A stretch of DNA of 34,594 nucleotides, from positions 1 through 34,594 of the forward strand of contig JAKCWW010004965.1 in NCBI GenBank assembly GCA_026260175.1, read 5' to 3'. The notes beneath the pieces were generated by a model. That model worked only from the letters and a program-made list of their open reading frames with translations, was not told the DNA's origin and ran no database searches. The number at the start of each line of letters is the position of its first letter. Position 1 is the stretch's first letter. Positions 30,810 to 34,594 of this stretch are shown here, piece after piece. Origin of the DNA: Reticulitermes lucifugus. Lineage: Eukaryota; Arthropoda; Insecta; Blattodea; Rhinotermitidae. The translations under genes and the position numbers were made by a program.

Positions 30810-33008
30810 TAAATTAAAAAATAGTGCAAGGATGTAAATATATTTGCTATGTATTCGAGTATTTGCTTTAGCTAATGAAAGTGTCGTCGTAATAAACAGA
30901 TCTGCAGCCTATAGCCAGTAAAAAACTGACACATATTTTGACTTTCAGATGAGTAGTTACTTCTGGGTACGTATTTTAAACAATCGTCAAATCCCATACC
31001 AAACATCAAATTCACTTCCCATAAATCAAAAACGTATGCACGCACAGAATAGTAAAAATGTGTGAAAGCATAAGACTATTTGCCTGCCAAGGCTTACAAT
31101 AATTATTACAACGCTTCATAACTTGTTGCGCCATCTTTATTTTCGGTATTAATTTACTAACGTAACCCGTTCATAAGAAAGACTATGAAAAAAAGAATTA
31201 AAACCCTTTTATAATATAAAACTAAATATTATCCTAAAAATATCAGTGGATATTGTCTTCGATTGCGGTTTGTTAGACTGACAAACAGACGGCAGAGAAA
31301 ACGTAAGTTCACCTCAAGAAGCGTACTGAAACTTACAAGAAGTCCACCCCTTAAGTTGTCGTAAGAATACAACTTTTCACCCCTACGCTTTGAAGGCCAA
31401 GGTTTTTTTCTAAATAAATGCTATTACGCCACTATTGAAAAAAGTACGAGGACTGACAGCGTGAAAAGGGTTTTCTTGGAATTAGTACATACTGCGCAAT
31501 TGCGATTTCGTATTATACAGACCATTTCGCATGCAATAAACCCGCTGGCTGTAGCGTCCTAGCAGGTATGGCTCGCAGGTTCTGCTTATTTAAGTTGGTT
31601 AATATACACTCGTTTAGCTGAGGACACATTCTGGACGCGCTTTCTTTCACTATTCATTCTTTCGTAAGCCGTACTGTAATTATGACTTCATTTGAGCGTT
31701 TTCTCTGGAAATTTAATCAGTACGCGATTATGAATTTAGTTCCATTACAAACACTTTTAATCTCATTTATTCAAAAAACGTTTTCCGTTATACGACTATC
31801 TAACATTCTTCCCTGCAATTTGAGATATAATCTCGTTACATCTAAAAGTGCTGATGTGAAAAAATTCTGAAGACGAAAAGGCATGGAATGCCTCAATGAT
31901 CAGCGACTGCTCTGCATTTTAACAGCGCTGGGATTAAAGCTCGTATAAAGGCTTCATTAAAGAAATGACCAAGGGGTAAAGATTAAAAGTACCTGAAATA
32001 AAGCAAAAAAATTTCTCGCAATAAACTACTAGCTCGCGAAAGCGCTAATGGCTCACTTGTTTATGTCCACTGCATGCCAAAAATGTAATATTTTTATCAT
32101 AAAACATTTCCTGAAATTAGTGATATCCATATACTTTACTTTTCACACTACATGATATTTTCAAGAAAAGTGTGTAATGCAATCACACGCTTTTCTTGTT
32201 AGGCTTCTCAAATTACAAATATGAAGATAGTGGTTAACAAAAACTGCAGGTAATTTCAAAAAGTTTTTATAACTATTAAATTATTTTTCATATGCATGTA
32301 AAAGGAGTGTGATTGCATTTCAAAGAATTGATTTCTTTTTGAATCACTAATTAACATCTACATTTGTCACACTGTATTATGCTAAGAAATTATATAGTTT
32401 TAGTGGAGTAAAATTAGACGGTTCCAAGAATATAAGCGTGTGAAATACAGCTCCTACGGACCTACTGCTTTAGACAATAAAGAAACAATATTTTCCATAC
32501 GCAACGAAATAAAATTTCACGTTTTATAGTAAAAGAAATTTGGACTTATAAAAATATTACAGTTCTTAAGAAAACAGAGTGGACCCTCGACTCATGATGA
32601 GAGAACAGACGCAGTGTTTGGGAAAGGAGAGAATATTTCGATATAAGACAGAGCAAAAACAGCGTTACAAAATCAAGGAAGCTGACAAAACTTATCATGT
32701 AGCACGCATGATATAGGTGAGAATGTAAGAGTATAGAATTTTGAGTCGTAAAATGTGAAGAAAAATGCCATCTTCAGAAGGCGAGAAAAACGAAATAGCT
32801 TTCAACGATGAGGGTTGAGATTCGTATAGCTCTGAATACGACTTCTAGAAAATAATGTACATACTGTACAGAATTGTCACACTTTAAGCAAATACTGGTA
32901 TAGTTTTTATTTTGATTTGACAGAAAAACATGTCTATGGGCGTGCTGTTTTTCGTACTGTCTGATGCGTCACGATGCTTTGCACCCAGATCACGTGAAGG
33001 TCCTGTAG
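30810..33008. other. non-coding stretch with nested inverted repeats
   Basis: There is no gene. The 62-codon frame at 31682-31870 is unremarkable. The inverted repeats at 32162-32319 are listed separately. Confidence 0.5.
32162..32319. repeat. overlapping inverted repeats
   Basis: CAAGAAAAGTGTGT (32162-32175) pairs with ACACGCTTTTCTTG (32185-32198), with one G-T wobble and a 9-base loop. In addition AATGCAATCACAC (32176-32188) is exactly reverse-complementary to GTGTGATTGCATT (32307-32319). The second pair could be the ends of a 144-base MITE-like element, but no target-site duplication is visible. Confidence 0.6.
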
Positions 33009-33010
33009 TA

Positions 33011-33670
33011 CAGTAAAACCACGTTAATACGGATGCATTGGGGGAGAGGACCTACGGATTAAGCGATAATCAAGATTAGCGAAGCAAAAGATAGGCCTAA
33101 AAGACAAAAACCTTTTAACACTTACAAATGCTGAATTTAATTATATAGGTAGTGCTGATCTTGAAATTAATGCCTATCTATTGATTTTTACAAATATCAC
33201 AATAAATAGAAAATATCACTGTAGAGCCTTTATTTAAAAATTAAAAAATACAAAATACTTATATTTATTAATTGATAGAAGACTTAGAATTAGTCCTTGT
33301 TTTTTAAAGTAATATAGCAGGTTTCACAAAACTGTCAAGTTTTGTCTGAAAAGGCCTCTGCTTCTGTTCTTTAATTATGATCTCCCTCACAGTCTTTACG
33401 TGTTCATAATATGCCTACATTTCTCGATCTGATGAAAAGCCCACGTAATTGATTATTGCATGAATGCCATCTCTTTCGGAACTAAGAAATTTCTTCTTAA
33501 TTTTAGATTATTTTGGTTTATCTAGTTCTTTATCTGATCCTTCTTCTACCTTCCTAAATCCCGTGTGTCTTTTAAAGTACGTTCTCAACTGTAAATCAAA
33601 TTTTTCATATTTGCGATCCGGATTATCCGACATCCGATTTAACTGTGACCGGACTAGCGAGGGTTTATTG
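33011..33670 (-). mobile_element. pogo/Tigger-like transposon, deleted copy
   Basis: The left end CAGTAAAACCACGTTAATAC (33011) and the right end, reverse complement CAATAAACCCTCGCTAGTCC (from 33670), are inverted copies of the CAGT.RAACC.CG.T.A.CCGGA type end of pogo/Tigger elements. TA flanks both sides (33009-33010, 33671-33672), the expected target duplication. Subterminal GGATTAAGCGATAATC on the left and CGGATAATCCGG on the right are also typical. At 660 bases it lacks most of the transposase; only a C-terminal stub remains on the minus strand (33304-33414). Confidence 0.85.
33304..33414 (-). pseudogene. pogo/Tigger transposase C-terminal stub
   Basis: There are thirty-six codons before a stop at 33304-33306. 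The readable part is EHVKTVREIIIKEQ followed by LDSFVKPAILL. A lysine/glutamine-rich stretch followed by LDSFxK is a usual ending in this family (LDSFFKK or similar). Upstream a stop interrupts the frame, and the DNA-binding and DDE domains are gone. Orientation agrees with the element's 3' end lying at 33011. Confidence 0.65.
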
Positions 33671-33672
33671 TA

Positions 33673-34280
33673 TTAAAATTTCTAATTGTGAACAATAATT
33701 CTTGTTAAGACGAACCTACCAATAACCGTAACATTTACACAAGTCCTGAATATTTTAATTTTCAAGGCGGAAATCTACGAGCTACTCTGTCCTCGTCAGC
33801 TTTCAGTCAACTAGTTCCCTATACAAGGGGTAATGAGGTAGGCAATGTACGTATAACGTAATATTTTGGAGCGTTCGCCTAACCAGATTTGCCATGGAAA
33901 CTCAAAAATATTTTCCATTTGTATTGTCGACGAACATATGTCGCTCTCAACAATGCGATAAATACTGAAAGCTTTACCATGAAAACACAGCTACGCGTTC
34001 TCTGCATTGTTAAGCTACGTATGTCGCTGACAGCAATATGAAACACACTTAAGCCTCCATGTAAAGTGCCTGATATTTTGTCAGCTTTTAAACACATATG
34101 GAGTTTCTCTACAGAGTTTCGTAAAAGTCCCCAATATCAAATTTTACGAAAATCCGTCAAGTAGGAGCAGCGCTGATACATATGCAGACAGACGTATGTA
34201 CGGACTAATTAACTAACTGCATGGAGCAGAGTCCTTCTTGCGAAGCTAACAGATCCTCAGCTAGTCAAATTCCCCGCGTT
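33673..34280. other. non-coding stretch, nothing firm
   Basis: It contains two weakly similar words, ACATATGTCGCT (33934) and ACGTATGTCGCT (34017), followed by related sequence, perhaps an old duplication. No gene. Confidence 0.45.
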
Positions 34281-34594
34281 TTATGGAACCCGAAGTTTCA
34301 TTACCGCATTCACAACAGCCCGCCATCTGTCCCTATCCTGAGCCACATCAATCCAGTTTATGCCCACATCCTACTGCTTGAAAATCCATTTTAATATTAT
34401 CCTCCAATCTATGCCTGGGTCTTCCAAGTGGTCTCCTTCTCTCAGGTCTCCCAACCAAAATCCTGTATGCACCTCACCCATCACCCATACGTGCTACATG
34501 CCCCGCTCACCTCATTCTTCTTGATTTTATAACCCAAATAATATTTGGTGATGACTACAGATCATTAAGTTCCTCGTTATGTAGTCTTCTCCAC
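34281..34594 (-). pseudogene. LINE ORF2 C-terminus, cut by window end
   Basis: Minus strand from the window edge: [12 protein letters not shown], a stop, [15 protein letters not shown], a stop, [10 protein letters not shown], a stop, [20 protein letters not shown], then [17 protein letters not shown]. After a frameshift comes [20 protein letters not shown] and LRVP with stop at 34281. This is the conserved closing segment of a LINE family ([29 protein letters not shown]...GRPRRRWEDNIKMDL) that I know as abundant in insect genomes. Three stops and one frameshift show that it is dead. The catalytic RT part would lie beyond the right edge if present. It differs from the tail type at 6264 and 29341. 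Confidence 0.92.

Overview
The window reads as ordinary non-coding DNA from an insect nuclear genome. It is AT-rich, contains no convincing host gene, and carries a dense layer of decayed repeats: tRNA-derived SINEs with Pol III boxes, 3' tails of non-LTR retrotransposons (LINEs), remnants of cut-and-paste transposons, minisatellites and an assembly gap. Two of the LINE tail peptides (the RYWKLKEEALDR / RGYG..RQTT type and the [22 protein letters not shown] / [18 protein letters not shown] type) are ones I associate with cockroach and termite genomes. Blattodea, perhaps Periplaneta, is therefore my best guess. That assignment rests on recall and not on a search.

Layout. 1-3848: non-coding, with a slightly GC-richer patch at 2000-2350 and a near-perfect hairpin at 2781-2831. 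3849-4478: a 47-bp G/T-rich minisatellite of 12 units followed by small repeats. 6084-6368: a hairpin and a LINE tail. 6766-7436: a heavily mutated Tc1/mariner-type transposase whose motifs survive in three shifted frames. It is followed directly by two long foldbacks (7447-7639 and 7687-8023), the second carrying a pair of inverted hammerhead-ribozyme-like motifs. 8787-9141: a weak exon candidate. 11735-11796: a perfect-armed hairpin. 15251-22742: the SINE cluster, which also holds a 43-bp tandem array interrupted by 413 Ns (18459-18871). 22743-28744: mostly nothing recognisable. 28745-29526: a SINE and a LINE tail. 30231-30809: an internally deleted transposon with inverted ends and a transposase tail. 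33011-33670: a short pogo/Tigger-like element bounded by TA. 34281 to the end: a minus-strand LINE tail running out of the window.

How the parts relate. Nothing here forms a pathway or operon. The elements are parasites at different stages of decay. Two SINE families end in the same TTTACC-type tail, so they may have used the same LINE machinery. Several insertions keep target-site duplications (12-bp perfect; 11 of 13 bp; 8 bp; TA dinucleotide), which fixes their borders. Nearly all long open reading frames appear to be chance or repeat artefacts. I did not find a convincing new functional system. The most unusual structure is the pair of inverted ribozyme-like motifs inside nested foldbacks at 7447-8089.
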